Part shown: positions 36,035 to 47,926 of the stretch, piece by piece
Layout: every line of letters begins with the position of its first letter
How positions within the stretch are numbered: the first letter of the stretch is position 1
NCBI GenBank assembly: GCA_902729315.2
Contig: LR746273.1
Span: 4,565,001 to 4,629,000, forward strand
Source: Spirodela intermedia
Taxonomy: Eukaryota; Streptophyta; Magnoliopsida; Alismatales; Araceae
Direction of reading: 5' to 3'
DNA length: 64,000 bases
Notes under the pieces: generated by a model
Databases searched by the model: none
Seen by the model: only the letters and a program-made list of their open reading frames with translations
Told to the model about the DNA's origin: nothing
Translations under genes and position numbers: made by a program

Positions 36035-39000
36035 CTAGCAGCCGTTGGCAGCCACAGCCACTCTTTTCTCTGTCAGCCCGGCGGCGACCCCGTTCTCTTC
36101 CACTGGCTTCAGCTCTCCAAGAGCCACCTGGGTAGCCTCCTTGCTCATGACCGGCGAGTCCAAGGGCTTCTGTAACCTCAGCTTCCCGTTCGCGTTGGCA
36201 ACGCCGTCCACTTCATCGACAACGGTGGTGCCAGCCGCCTTCCCATCCCAGACCTGAAGTAAAACCGGGGCAAAATGATCAGACAGATGAAGTGAGAAAT
36301 ATATCATCTGGGAGACGCCGAGGCTGAAATTGCTAATTTCGAGCATTGCCTGTTTCTGAAACTGTTGCTGCTTGGCCCTTCTCTCCTGCATGGTCTTCTG
36401 GCGGACCTCGTAGAACAGAAAATCGTCCAAAATAGAAGTCTTGCTGACGTGCTCCTTGAAGAGCTTGAGCATCTGGAGACCCTGGTCGAGCTTCACCTGA
36501 CAGAAAACGGCAGAAGCAGAACGTCAATGGCGCTGCTGGGTGGGTCTTTTATAGCAGACACTGCTGTGGAAGGTATCAATTTATCTATCTATCTATCTAT
36601 AAAAGTTCACCTCCTGGGTGTCCCTGCTGTTGGTGACGGGCTTGTTCTCGTTGTTCTCCAGGGTTATATGCTTCAGGATTCTGTTGGGCACGTCCTTGAC
36701 AATGTGCCACTTGACAGGGAAGCAACCGGTCCACTTGTCCTGCTGCCAATACTCTACTGTCTTGTTGAAGTCAACAGGGCCCACCATTTCTGCAATGCCG
36801 ACAAACTGCCCGCTTGTGTTCACCTGAAAAATAAAGTTTCTAAGTACCTACTGATCACCCTACCCACCCACCCACTCTCTGAGGCGGATAGTAGCAATTA
36901 ACCATTACATGCTAAGGTTAGATGAGATACTTACAGAGAAAAAAAGGAAAACAGGGCACGCACTGTCCTTCGCCTTGGACTCCTGGTAGGCAGCATCAAG
37001 CTTCTTGTTCCCGCTGGCAGTGCTGGCCCAGACATTGTATTTGATGCTCTTGTGGACATCATCCTCGCTGTACGACTTAATGACAAAGAATTTTGCGTCA
37101 GAGTAGTGCTCAGGAAAGTCGACCTTGTTGTAAAGATCCTTGTTTGGGACAACACTGGAAACTTCTTTATTCCCTTCCGAGGGAAGAGTCTGCCCCTTGA
37201 CTGCGATCGTCACATTGGAACCAGGCCCCTTCTGGATTTTAAAGCGGCCAGATCTGGGCCCTCTGTTCAACTCGCCCATGCCGTCCATGTTCTCATTGCC
37301 GTAACTGAAAAACCCATTGCCCCTCCCCCTGGGCTTGTATTTGGAATCAATAGGCAACCAACCATGGCCATCTGTTCTGGAATCATAACCATTTGACACA
37401 AATCCTAAACCTGTTCTGAATGCATTTCCACATTGCCCGTACATTCTGGCATTCGGATACAAGTTGTTCATGAGCCCAGTACCACCCGGTCCCATTCCAG
37501 AATTTGGCCTAGGTGAGTGTAAGCCCTGAAATTATTTTTGAGAAAAACAAGGAATCACTGACGCAGCATCCAGAAATTTAGCAACTTAAAACAATTTTCT
37601 CAGAGGTAATTTTGAAAAATAGAGTAATTGGCATCGCTAGCTCCTAAATCACAATAAAAGTAGAATTAATGAAAAATCTATGCAATAAAGCCAAACAATC
37701 AATCTTATGACGAGTAACTGTATCCACGTGAACAGGCGAAATAGAATTTCGTGAGAACTGAAACATCTACTCCTGCCCCTTCGGAGGTAAAGGAAAAAAG
37801 AAACAAAAAATTTAAGTAACTGCGGCAACAATACATACCATCATATGTGGGAAAGGACGCAGGTTATGATTCCTTGTTGATGAATTGTTTCCTGCATGGA
37901 AAACTGGGGACGAGACAGAGCTCGTTGTGGGCACTCTGTGCTGCCCGTCCAGAAAAGTGGGGCAGTCAAGCCAGGGAACAGGTGAACGAACTCCATCGTA
38001 TGAATATCTGGAATCAGGATAACCAGAGGGGAGGCTACCCTGTATAGGACCCCTCCCATATGACCCATTTGAAGTGGTAGACGAATTTTGTGGGCTAGGC
38101 TTCAACGGCAATGTCCAATTGTTTCCATTAGAATTACCATTGGAAATTCCATTAGAGTTTGACTTTGTAGCATCTACTGAAACAGTTGTCTGGTCAGAAC
38201 TTACAGGGGCAGAGACTTCTGCCTGAGATGAAGGTGGTGGGTTATTAGGAGTAAAAGTGGAATTCGTTGGTGTGGCCGGTGGGTAATAGGGACCTGGGTA
38301 CTGATAGTGCTGAGGCCCGTACAGTTGACCATCATGTCCTATTGTTGGAACCGGAGAACCAGGAGGAGCATACGCTCCATAAGGTGCATAACCATACCCA
38401 TGGTGATAGACGTCCCCATAAACTCCCTGCAAAAGATTAAAAAAAGGGCATTACAAAAATTCTAAATGTTGTTAAATTTTTAAATAATAAGGAAGCCCAA
38501 ATCACAAATGATGATGTTATTCTAGTATGAAGAGAGCATAAAAATGTGAAATTAAATCAGAATAAAGCTAAAATCTACAAAAGTTCACTTAAATGATTAG
38601 CAAAGAGAAGACTTACTGAAGGTGGCATCTCATCGGGGTTTAGATACCTAGAGTATTCCTCCCAATCAGTAACAGAACCGTCATAAGCTGAAAACAAGAA
38701 TCGAAAAAGCGAAACATTTAGGATGGCAACATAGTAAACAGACAAGAAACCGAACATGAAATAAAGCATAATACTATGATCAGTCATGAAACGCCAAAAA
38801 TAAAACGACAAAGGCATTAATACTAATCACGTACTGAAACAATAAACCCGGCAAATAACACAGGCTAAACAGATTTTTCAAACCTCCATAATAATATGCA
38901 GGTGAGGCATATCCATTCGGAAGATAACACATGCTCGGATCCATGAATTCCTGCAGCAGTGGCGTCATCGACCGTTCACTCGACGGAACTGGTGCACTGG

Positions 39001-39845
39001 TTCTGTCTCCTCCATCCGCAGACCCGTAAGCCTGTTTAGCAGGCTTAGCGGCCGAATTAAGTTAGTAGAGTTCACTACCCACAAAACATGAGTAAAATTA
39101 AAAGTAAAATAGCGGTTCACTGAAAAAAATAAGAAAATGGATCTCACCTTCTTCGTGACCTCCGAAGCGCCGTTGGTCTTTGTCTGCGAATCCAGCGATA
39201 ACTTCTGCAACAAATCCGTGGCTTCTGTAACAAGAAAGCCGGTGTTAAGAGAAGAATTTCAGAGAGAAAACTCGCAACGTAAGAGAGCATGCATGGAAAT
39301 TGATCATAGAAAAACACATTAAAAACCGAACAAAAAATTGATCCTTCCTTCAAAGAATAAAATTAGATCTCACAGGAATCGATCACTCTGCTAAACCCTT
39401 GCAATTCGAAGGCAATCCTAAGCCGATGTAGTCAATCAACTCATATAGAAAACGAAGAGAGAAAATTTATGAAGCATGCCGAACATGAAAAATCAGTCAT
39501 CATGCCCCAACAAAGCGACATCGACCGAGCGCATTAGAAGAAAAACTTCCCCTAGCAAAGTGGGGAATCAACCGACACAACTCAAAGAAACACATGAAAA
39601 ACGCACGTACATCCCAGGGATCACACAGATCTACGCATAAAACGTACAAAGCACCGGTACAGGCAGTGATAAACGAGCGGAGGAAGCAACCCAATCTACA
39701 AAAAACAAAGTTTAGAAAGCCACGCGGCAGACGACCCAAGGACCCGCAAAATCGAAAACGAACAAAGAGAGGCACAGAGATGATCAAAGACAAGGGACAG
39801 ATCGCCTGGACGCGTACGGTCAGCTACAGGAGCGACGGCCGCCAT
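36035..39845 (-). CDS. ECT2-like: ECT/YTHDF-type m6A reader protein
   Basis: Nine exons: 39818-39845, 39148-39224, 38884-39031, 38617-38687, 37839-38426, 36935-37525, 36611-36823, 36350-36496, 36035-36253. They encode 693 residues (Arabidopsis ECT2 is about 667). The N-terminus [20 protein letters not shown] matches the ECT2/3/4 clade. Next comes a long disordered Tyr/Pro/Ser/Asn-rich region ([18 protein letters not shown]), then the YTH domain from about residue 440 ([12 protein letters not shown]). The domain contains [17 protein letters not shown] and three tryptophans of the m6A cage: W470, W527 and W532. The protein ends ANGC like ECT2. The family binds N6-methyladenosine in cytosolic mRNA. 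The last intron is GC-AG, 96 nt and frame-neutral, so a 32-residue longer protein is possible. The other introns are GT-AG. Confidence 0.94.
36254..36349 (-). other. In-frame GC-AG intron of the ECT gene
   Basis: Minus strand: exon ends CAG, then GCAATG as donor and a pyrimidine-rich TTTTACTTCAG acceptor. The 96 nt are 32 codons without a stop. Splicing joins QFQKQ to VWDGK, which matches related monocot proteins as I remember them. Retention would insert a short hydrophobic segment after the YTH domain. Confidence 0.7.
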
Positions 39846-41584
39846 GGTTCCGCAGATCTGTGGAGAGGTGCCGCAGATACTTCCCCTGTGCGATATCGCC
39901 CTCGGCCCCGCCCTGACCCTGGTGAAGGTGCAGAGACGGCGAACAGAGCACCCCGGGGAGGGTAGGGCAGCGAGGGGCGGAGGAGAGAGAAAAACCCTAG
40001 AGAGAAGGGACGAGCACGAGAGCCGCCACAGGAGAGAGAAAGAGGGTTTTGTTAGTCGAAAAGAAGTGATTCAAATAGCTCCACCACGCCGCCTCCAGCC
40101 GCGCGCGACCTGATTTTTATACAATTTACACATGCCTCCCCTTCTTTTCCTAAAATATCATAAAAAGCCTATCCTTACATATATCGTATAACTAGCCTTA
40201 CTCCTTGTTAAGTAAGAAAAATTCGTATACAAGATTTAAATCTAATTGCAATCATACACCTCTTCTCCCCCAGACACGGCTGGACCTTCTTCAATTCAAT
40301 TTACATATTAAACCTCATAAATTTATCCAATTTCATCATCGCGATATTTTCAAAAGAAATGCAAGCTCCAACATTACCCCCCTCAGATGCATATCCTATA
40401 GGGCTTGGGGTACATAAGCAAATATAAATAGTAAAATGGTAAATATGAATCGTGACTATAAATATATTTATATTTCAGTTTTATTCTTCTTCACAATATT
40501 TTAACTTTATCCTCTCTCTCTCTCTCTCGCTAAATATCTTCTTCGGTCACTATCCGGGCGGGATGATTTTTCTTCTGAAATGTGGGGAACCTGCGGGTCC
40601 CACCAACGGCTGAAGGAGGGGGCAGGGAGACCCGTTGCTCTTAATGGGCCGTTAGTATTGGGCCCACATTATGCGAGAGACGGGGAAACTGAAATATAAG
40701 TTCCAATAAATGGGAATAAGATTGCACTGTTCAGCGATAAATGAAACGTTAGAATTGGGGATATGGTTTTGGCCCACAATTAATATGGATCTCGAGTGAA
40801 GAAGGTCCTCTCTCCTATTGGACCTCGTACTTGGCCCATAATTTGTCAAGTGGAGGGCTGGCCCATTTTCTCCCATTGGACGAGGGGGTTTGGGCCCACT
40901 AGCCCAGACTGTAAGAAGAGGAGAGATTTGACCTTGAGGACTTAATGACTGACCCGATTTATGTGAGAGGAGAGATTAAAAGACTGGTCTGAAATAATGG
41001 GCAACAAATGTCTAATATTCAATAATACAGTGATTATGGGCCCATAATGGACGAATACTCAGGGGCCCACATATGATGGCACTTAACTCGGAAAGAAAGA
41101 AACATGGTTGATAACCTTATTGGAAGAGAAAAATGTGTGTCGATATTGGGCCCATATCTCCAATTGGGCTCGTAGGGAATGTCCGAAATACAAGATTCCA
41201 AAATCATCATATGAATGTGACAGAGATTAAGATTGATCTTATTATCATTATTCTGGAGAGAGACGTGAGCAATTGGTATAAACTGGAGATTCAACAGGCC
41301 AGGCCAGGCCCAATGTTCTGCAGTAATAGCTCCATTCCGTCCAACAGTTGCATAGTTATGTGCTGATGTGATTGCATTAATTCCAAAGATTAAAAATGGG
41401 GTCTGCATCTAGAGCTGGTAGTGAATCCTGCTGCCCCCACAAAAACAGCATAGCAGGAAGAAGAAGAAGAAGAAGAAGAAGAAGAAGACCCATGGAGAGA
41501 GATCCGAAAAGCCCAGCGTCTTCAGCCAGAAGAACAGCAGCAGCAACAACACCGTAGATTCAAAAATGAAGTAGAAGGTTCAAC
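39846..41584. promoter_or_regulatory. ECT promoter region with clustered site II elements
   Basis: The stretch to about 40100 is probably 5'UTR (AAACCCT-like, purine-rich on the plus strand). Farther upstream, 40640-41170 contains four perfect TGGGCCCA palindromes, at 40659, 40891, 41037 and 41147. Variants TGGCCCA or TGGGCC lie at 40645, 40769, 40831, 40859 and 41062. A CT tract lies at 40512-40528 and a (GAA)n run at 41457-41488 near the RanGAP 3' end. Confidence 0.5.
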
Positions 41585-43207
41585 TCACTGTTCAACATTG
41601 AGCTGGTGAAGCTTTGATTCCAGCTCCCCCTCATCGCCTCCTTCTTCAGCCTCCTCTTCCTCGCCCTCCCCTTCGGCATCGTTCTCGTCCAGTGGCCCGA
41701 GCACAGACACAGAGTTCTTACCAGATTTCAGGATCTCCCTCACTTCGTCGATCCCTTCCTCGGATATGGCGTTCCCGTTTATGTTCAACAGGGAGAACTC
41801 CAGCTTGTTGCTGGCCGCCACCGCCCGTGCCAGGCACCTAGCGCCAGCCCGCCCGATGGAGTTGCTGCTCATGTCAAGCTCTCTCAGCTGGGGATGCCCT
41901 GACTCCAGTGCCTTCCCAATAAGGACCGCACCGCCATCCTTGATTTCGTTCTCTGAGAGGTTAAGCTTCACAATTGACTGCTTTGAAGAGATGCAGGAGC
42001 AGAGCACTGGGACGGCCGCCGCAGTGATGTCGTTCCCAGCCATCTCCAGCACCGTAAGAGGCAGGTTAGAGCCCTCTAGGGCCTTGCAGACGGCCACAGC
42101 CCCCTCATCTTCCAGATTCAGATAGCTGAGGTACAGCTCTGTGATGGCGGGGAGCTTCTCAAGGGTTTGGCTGAGGGCTTTACCAGCATCAACACCAAAC
42201 ATATTGTCCCGGAGATCGAATTTCCTCAGACGGGTGCAGGTCTCCAGTGCCTCTGCCAGGGCAATCCCACCCTCGGAGTCTACCCTTGTGGAGGAGCAGC
42301 GGAAGTCCTCCAAGACAGGGCTCCGGCGGAGGATTTCAGAGATGGCCACAGCGCCCTCATCACCAGTCATGTTGTTGTGAAAGTGGAGAACCTTCAGCTT
42401 CTCAGTGGAGGGCACAAGCTCTGCCACAGCCCTGGCAGCCTCCTCGGAGATCCCGTCGTTCATCAGGTAGAGCTCCTCCAACTCGCCCTGTGAACTCAAA
42501 AGGGAAGCAAAAGCCCGGACACCTTTCTCACCCAATGCATTGTCGGAGAGGTTCAGGTATCTGAGGGCGGTACCCTCCAAGGCGGCAGAAAAGACCCTCA
42601 TCACATCCAGGGCCTCCTCTTCTGGCCTGCCTGCCACAAAGTCCGAGAGGTCCACCTCAGTCAACTGACCCTTCAGTGACTCTAGGACGGGCCCTGCCAC
42701 ATGGGCGGCATCAAGGCCAAAGCTCCGGTTGCTGAAGCAGATTCTTGTGTAGGCGTTTCCCTCCTCTGCGAGGGGCTTGAGGAGCTCCTCCGCCTCCTGG
42801 GCATCAAGGAAGGCCCGCTTGCCCCCAGATATATCAAAAACCTTTTGCAGAGGGATCGCGGGCTCTTCACCAACAACTGCCTTCTTGGGTTTGGGGCCCC
42901 TCTTGAGGATTTGCAGCATTAGCTTGCTGGTTTCCTTGGCGTACAATTGCACGGCCGAGCTCCCATCACCATCAGGTTCCCGCTCATAATGCTCGTTGGC
43001 AGCAGCAAAACCTGCTTCCTCTATTTCCTTTGCATCTAGGGTGGCTTCTTCTTTAGTGAGAAGGCCATACTTTCGAGAGAAAATGGACTCAGTTGATAGG
43101 TTCTTGGCAATCCGTTCGACGAGCATAACCCTTGTTGCTTGGCTTGGCGGCCACAGCTTGATTGAGAATGTTCGGGGCTGAAACGATTGCGTTGTAGCGG
43201 TCTCCAT
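41585..43207 (-). CDS. RANGAP: Ran GTPase-activating protein with WPP domain
   Basis: An intronless coding region of 540 residues, typical of plant RanGAP1/2 (about 535-545). Seen: the plant-specific N-terminal WPP domain (FSIKLWPPSQATRVMLVERI, residues about 14-110), which in plants targets the protein to the nuclear envelope and division plane. A leucine-rich-repeat solenoid from about 190 to 490 follows (YLNLSDNALGEKGVRAFA, KLNLSENEIKDGGAVLIG, LRELDMSSNSIGRAGARC). The C-terminal tail is acidic (GEGEEEEAEEGGDEGELE). The protein stimulates GTP hydrolysis by Ran on the cytoplasmic side and so maintains the RanGTP gradient. The ATG is followed by METATTQSFQ. Just upstream, TCCTCTTCAG at about 43220 looks like a splice acceptor for a 5'UTR intron. 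Confidence 0.96.
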   Translation of the reverse strand: METATTQSFQPRTFSIKLWPPSQATRVMLVERIAKNLSTESIFSRKYGLLTKEEATLDAKEIEEAGFAAANEHYEREPDGDGSSAVQLYAKETSKLMLQILKRGPKPKKAVVGEEPAIPLQKVFDISGGKRAFLDAQEAEELLKPLAEEGNAYTRICFSNRSFGLDAAHVAGPVLESLKGQLTEVDLSDFVAGRPEEEALDVMRVFSAALEGTALRYLNLSDNALGEKGVRAFASLLSSQGELEELYLMNDGISEEAARAVAELVPSTEKLKVLHFHNNMTGDEGAVAISEILRRSPVLEDFRCSSTRVDSEGGIALAEALETCTRLRKFDLRDNMFGVDAGKALSQTLEKLPAITELYLSYLNLEDEGAVAVCKALEGSNLPLTVLEMAGNDITAAAVPVLCSCISSKQSIVKLNLSENEIKDGGAVLIGKALESGHPQLRELDMSSNSIGRAGARCLARAVAASNKLEFSLLNINGNAISEEGIDEVREILKSGKNSVSVLGPLDENDAEGEGEEEEAEEGGDEGELESKLHQLNVEQ

Positions 43208-43219
43208 GGCTCAAAGGCT

Positions 43220-45702
43220 CTGAAGAGGACTGATATGCTTCAGATACCAATAAGAAGATGAACATATTATATGGATGAGGGGATGGACCTAAAATAATAC
43301 ACGACCTAAACGTGGAAACGAGTAGGTAATTCATGACATGTAAGAACAAATACTCTAATTTTGTGATATATATATCCCTTGCGCACTTCGATACGATTAT
43401 TATTGAATACTGTAAATCATTTCCATCACTTCAAAACATTGAATTTTGTATTATTTACTAGAGTCAACCGTGATAAAGCATTAAAGGACATCATTTCCAT
43501 CACTTCAGGAGACCAAAGGCTCCAATTCGGCAGCAATATCCCATCAAAGAATATAGACTAAGAAGGGCAGAATGGGTGACTAAACGACAGAAATTAGACA
43601 CAGAAGATCAATCTCTTAAATCCCTGCTCTACTCATCAAACAGCAGGTTGAATGAGCCAGAATAAGAAGGAAATCAACACGGCAGGCATGAGCAAGGCTC
43701 CATGTATCCTTTTGGCTGAAAATAATCCTTAAGGGAATGAGGAGAGCTGCAAGGATGAACAGGAAGACTATATTCTGATCAAATCATCGTTTGTAAAATT
43801 CTGATTTAAATTAATGGCTCGTATTTAACCATAGATTGAGCATATATGGCAGGAAATTACATAATAACTTTACTTGCGATAGTCCTATCCTTAACAGTGG
43901 CTGTGACTGGTGACCATTGCTAAATTGGGTTTTTCGTGAAGTATACACATGGTGTAATGTAAGTAATTTCACAGAAGAATTCATCCTGTCAAAGGTTTAA
44001 TATTATCGAAACGTAAAAACGATCTGTACAATAAAGTAATGAAATATCAAATGAAAAGACTAGAAGTAGTACAAAAAATGTAGGCAGCATAACATCACAG
44101 AGCGAAGAAATTTTAAATCCTTAAACTGGTGAAACTTAGACTGCGTCAATATTTACACTAACCTTGGAGAGGAACGGAAAATTTGGGAGAAATTTTCAAT
44201 TTACAACTCAAAATTTGTAGACAAGAAAAAATATTGACCTAGTTGACAACTAGGGTAGATATTAAACGAAATGAAGTCTTATCAAAGACGGATATGTAAG
44301 AATAATTTTAGTCGAGTGCAACTAAGCATTGGTACACCAGCACAGAAAATAAGAAGAAGCAAAGTGGAGACAGTAGCGAAAAGAAAATAAAATATAAAAA
44401 AACTGTCCAAAAAGACTAAATAGTGTGTTATTAATCACATGGAGTAAATTAGAGAGCACACGAAGTTAGATTGATGTGCTATTTATTCCAAAAAGAGAAA
44501 GGAGGATCTCTCGCCTTTGAGGTAGAATCTAATGATACCATCGCCATGACCAACCATGATAGAAAAAGTTATATATTTCACTAGGTTATTTTTAGGAAGA
44601 GGATATCACAGATCAGGGTTCTACACAAATAAGAGGAAAGAGAAAATAAAGTTCATAGCTTGGCAAAATGAGATAGAATCTGCAGATGTCAAATGCCCAA
44701 GGGAAAATCTGTCTACAAGAATAGCATTGAAGAATCAATTTAATCTTATCCAAGAAAACCAATTGTTGAGATTTTTTTCCTGAAGTAAATATCACACAAC
44801 CTTCAATGAACTGAATGCATATATTATTCAATAACTTTGGAGACAGCGTATGATAGCAATGATGAAGGAATATTATAAAAAAGGATCGATTTTCGAAAAG
44901 TATAAAAGGTATGAAGAATGGGTAGGAAAGAGCAATGATCAGCGTAATGAGTACTCGTGGAAAAAATAATTTACGGACCAAAAAATTACATAAAAGATTA
45001 TGTATAGCTTCCATATATTTCGATCATTTTTTATTCGACACTGGCACTAACTAATTGAAATATATATGCGGTAAAGCTGTGCAAAGACTGGGCAACAATT
45101 TCACATGGAATAACTGATAACTCACATAAGATCACATCCCCACCTCCAACTCTCAATTTGTGAGAGAACAAAAAATACTTACAATTACACGTCGACGAAA
45201 ACCACAACGTAAGGCCAGCTCAAGTTCTCGACATACAAAAAAAGAGGAAAGGACCAAGGACAATAGAAAAACGAGTCGAAATGCTTATGCTGATTAATGA
45301 AACAATAATCCTGGAAGGTCCACAGGGAAGACGATCCCCGAGTGAAGAAAATATAGAAATTTCCGCGCCGAAAATATCGACAAGGCTTATAATACAAAAG
45401 AAAAATGAATTCTCCCCGAACCAAGCGAGCATGCCCTCCTGTGTCTGGCATCACCCATTCCAGTAGTAAGATATCCTGGGCTCCTCCACGCAGGAGATAC
45501 TGATAAACGATACCTAATTGAGACAGGCCCACATCCTACTGAAAATCAGGCTCCCAAAAAAACCCGGCAACTGGACACTGATAATGCGTCCCTCCGATCA
45601 CGCAAGACGAATGGAAGGGGTGACGGGAAGAAACGGATAGCGGGATCCATCTATAACAGACGATCTACCAATCGGAGGAGATTTCTGAGAAGGAGATCAT
45701 AC
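43220..45702 (-). other. Probable 5'UTR intron of the RanGAP gene
   Basis: No gene is visible in these 2.5 kb. On the minus strand a GC-rich, stop-free leader-like stretch ends ...GGGTTTTGTCCACG at 45703, followed by a GTATGATC donor. An acceptor TTCAG lies just upstream of the RanGAP ATG, with the exon resuming at 43219. Long 5'UTR introns are known in plant housekeeping genes. The assignment is inference; open frames inside (for example 44613-45014 and 45185-45532, minus) look accidental. Confidence 0.5.
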
Positions 45703-45840
45703 CGTGGACAAAACCCTAGCCCTGCGGCGTCGCCGGGAGGTGGTGGAGGAGAGGAGGGAGCAGCAGGAAGGCGAGAAGAGCAACCACCGGAGCCGTCGGC
45801 GACGTCGCAGGCGCAGAGGATATTTCTCCTTCGTGCGATG
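45703..45840 (-). promoter_or_regulatory. Probable non-coding first exon of RanGAP
   Basis: This GC-rich leader contains GGGCTAGGGTTTTG on the minus strand, a common plant 5'UTR motif, directly before the donor site. Upstream, at about 46075, lies CGGCCCAAAA, a site II-like element. The 5' end is approximate. Confidence 0.45.
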
Positions 45841-47096
45841 GGAGACGGACTTCAGACCCGACTGTCAAATCCGGTTATGGGACGACCCTGGGTCCGGCTG
45901 CTCAATATTCGAATTTTAACGGCTGACCGGCATGCGCGCGCTCCACTTTCACCGTCGCCCACACCATATCAGATCTTTAACGGTTCCATATCGGATCAGC
46001 GGGCTCTCTCCCAATCTGCACCGAACCGATATCAATATCTTTGAACCATCAGCTCAAATGGGCGGAGTAGGACCGGCCCAAAAGCAGTGACCTCGGTCCC
46101 TCTCTCTCTCTCTTTAGTCAAAGACCCGAGCGAGCTAAAGAGCATCCCGATTTTCAGGTCAGAGTCTATAAAAAATAAAATTTTCAAGTTTTTATAGCCC
46201 TAAAGTGCTAGAAATCATCATATAAAGACCCAATTTGACCGCATTAATTTCAGTTATTTACATGTAGCAGAAAAAACAGAGGTGGTGGGCTGTTGACAAA
46301 ATCTCCAGGGTGACAGAGGATGAACTTAGGGATGCGCCTCGATGAATTTCACTATTTATTATCCATAAAAAATAGGTAATTACAGAAACTTTGCATTAGC
46401 TCCATCTAGCGTCATTTAATTAATAAAAATTATTATTTTCGTTGTGGCTTGTCCAGGTGTCAACACCCACATGCCCCCTGAGTGCCACCAGGTGCCTACA
46501 CCTTGGGTTGACACCAAAGTCAAAGTCGGCACTTAGGACTTGGGTGTCAACACCTATCATGCACCGGCATTGACACGCCAACAAAGTCAACACCTTGACA
46601 CTTGCTTCCTGCCACAAGAAATTTCATTGCACTTGGTGAGATATAAGTTTGTTAAATACTTTTGGGCTCGTCAACATATGTATAGAGGGCGAGCCCAGGC
46701 TTTGCCAACCCACCCCATTTTTCGGGCTTTCCTCGAGCCCGGTCCTCAACCAGGCCGGCTCACGGGCCGGCCCGTTAGACAATTACCCACAGTTTCCAGC
46801 AAAAAATTAATCTACTTTTCCAATGAAAAAATTAAAAAGATAGACTGAGAACCAATACGCCAATGACCGCAGAATCACCGTATATATTATTAAATCAATC
46901 CAGGGGGGGCATAGAGCCCTTTCCGGGCTTTCCACATAATCAATCCTCCAAAAGGAGGGAATGAGTGCCGGGCCAGGCTTAATGAGGACCGGGCCCAGCC
47001 CGTTGACGCCCACTAAAAAACAGACTTTGAAGATCAGCAATTGCGCACTCACAAGGATGACAGCCGGGTCGGAGGAGGATAGCGGGCCCACCCACT
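45841..47096. other. Intergenic region with short GC-rich repeats
   Basis: No gene is seen. It contains a CT tract near 46099-46113 and two copies of GGTGTCAACACC, at 46456-46467 and 46543-46554, with related TTGACACC variants around them. It also contains a GGCC-rich patch with inverted copies of GCCCGGTCCTCA at 46737-46748 and 46983-46994. The last 100 bp are probably the 3'UTR of the ADP-glucose phosphorylase gene. Confidence 0.5.
46720..46994. mobile_element. Possible decayed DNA-transposon fragment
   Basis: GCCCGGTCCTCA at 46737-46748 is perfectly inverted at 46983-46994, and CGGGCTTTCC occurs in direct orientation at 46723 and 46924. GGGCCGGGCC-type subterminal patches like these are often seen in plant hAT-like non-autonomous elements. 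No target-site duplication or clear ends could be found, so the call is tentative. Confidence 0.25.
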
Positions 47097-47894
47097 CTAG
47101 GTGGAGAGATTCACCTCCCTCAAGAGCTTCGCAGCGTCTTCTGGGAAGACGGGGTTTATGTAGCAGCCGCTGCCGAGCTCAAACCCTCCAACACCTGACA
47201 ACTGAGGAATGATCTGCAGAAACCAGTGGGCATAGGGCAAGGAGGTGGCAGCCAGGCCGAGGGGAGACGTGTGGATCATGAAGTTGAATGGGGGATCGTT
47301 CAGCTGTTGTGATAACCTCCTCAGCATCTCGGTAAGGATGCCTCCGAAGTCAACGGCCTGCATGGGAAAGCATAAAAGAAAATAAGGCAAATTTTCTTCA
47401 TGGTTTGAAAGGGCAAAATGATCTATTCTTTGATGAATCGTATCCAAACAGCCTGCATCTGAGACGGGAACATCATCAACAGGTTACAGTGACTGACCTA
47501 CATATACGTACATGTATAATAAAGATAAATATTCATGATCCAATGGAGCATATTTCTGTAGACAAAATATTCGTGTTCAACTCAGAGAGTAGTCATAATC
47601 TGGGTGTTGCAAGCAACAAGAATCCTTAAGAATCCAGTTGATCTTTCACTCTAAATCTGATTCCTACTGTGTATATGTAGTGGAGAAAACATGATTAATG
47701 TAATCTTTATACATTATAATGGAGCATATACATATGCTGACAAATTAATGTTCAAGAGCTAACTTTCATTACAATAATCTGGGTATTCCATTCTCTTTTG
47801 CTACCGGAAAGTAGAACCCTTGGCGAACCTGGTCAACCCTTTCACTAACTTAACTGATTCCCAATACGGATGTTGTCCCTTCGGGGACATCCGA

Positions 47895-47926
<32 letters not shown>

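Noticed and set aside
41614-43181. Several plus-strand frames opposite RanGAP
   Set aside because: Antisense shadows of the GC-rich LRR coding region.
45185-45532. 115-codon minus frame with some protein-like character
   Set aside because: It lies inside the probable RanGAP 5'UTR intron, has no known domain and no splice context.
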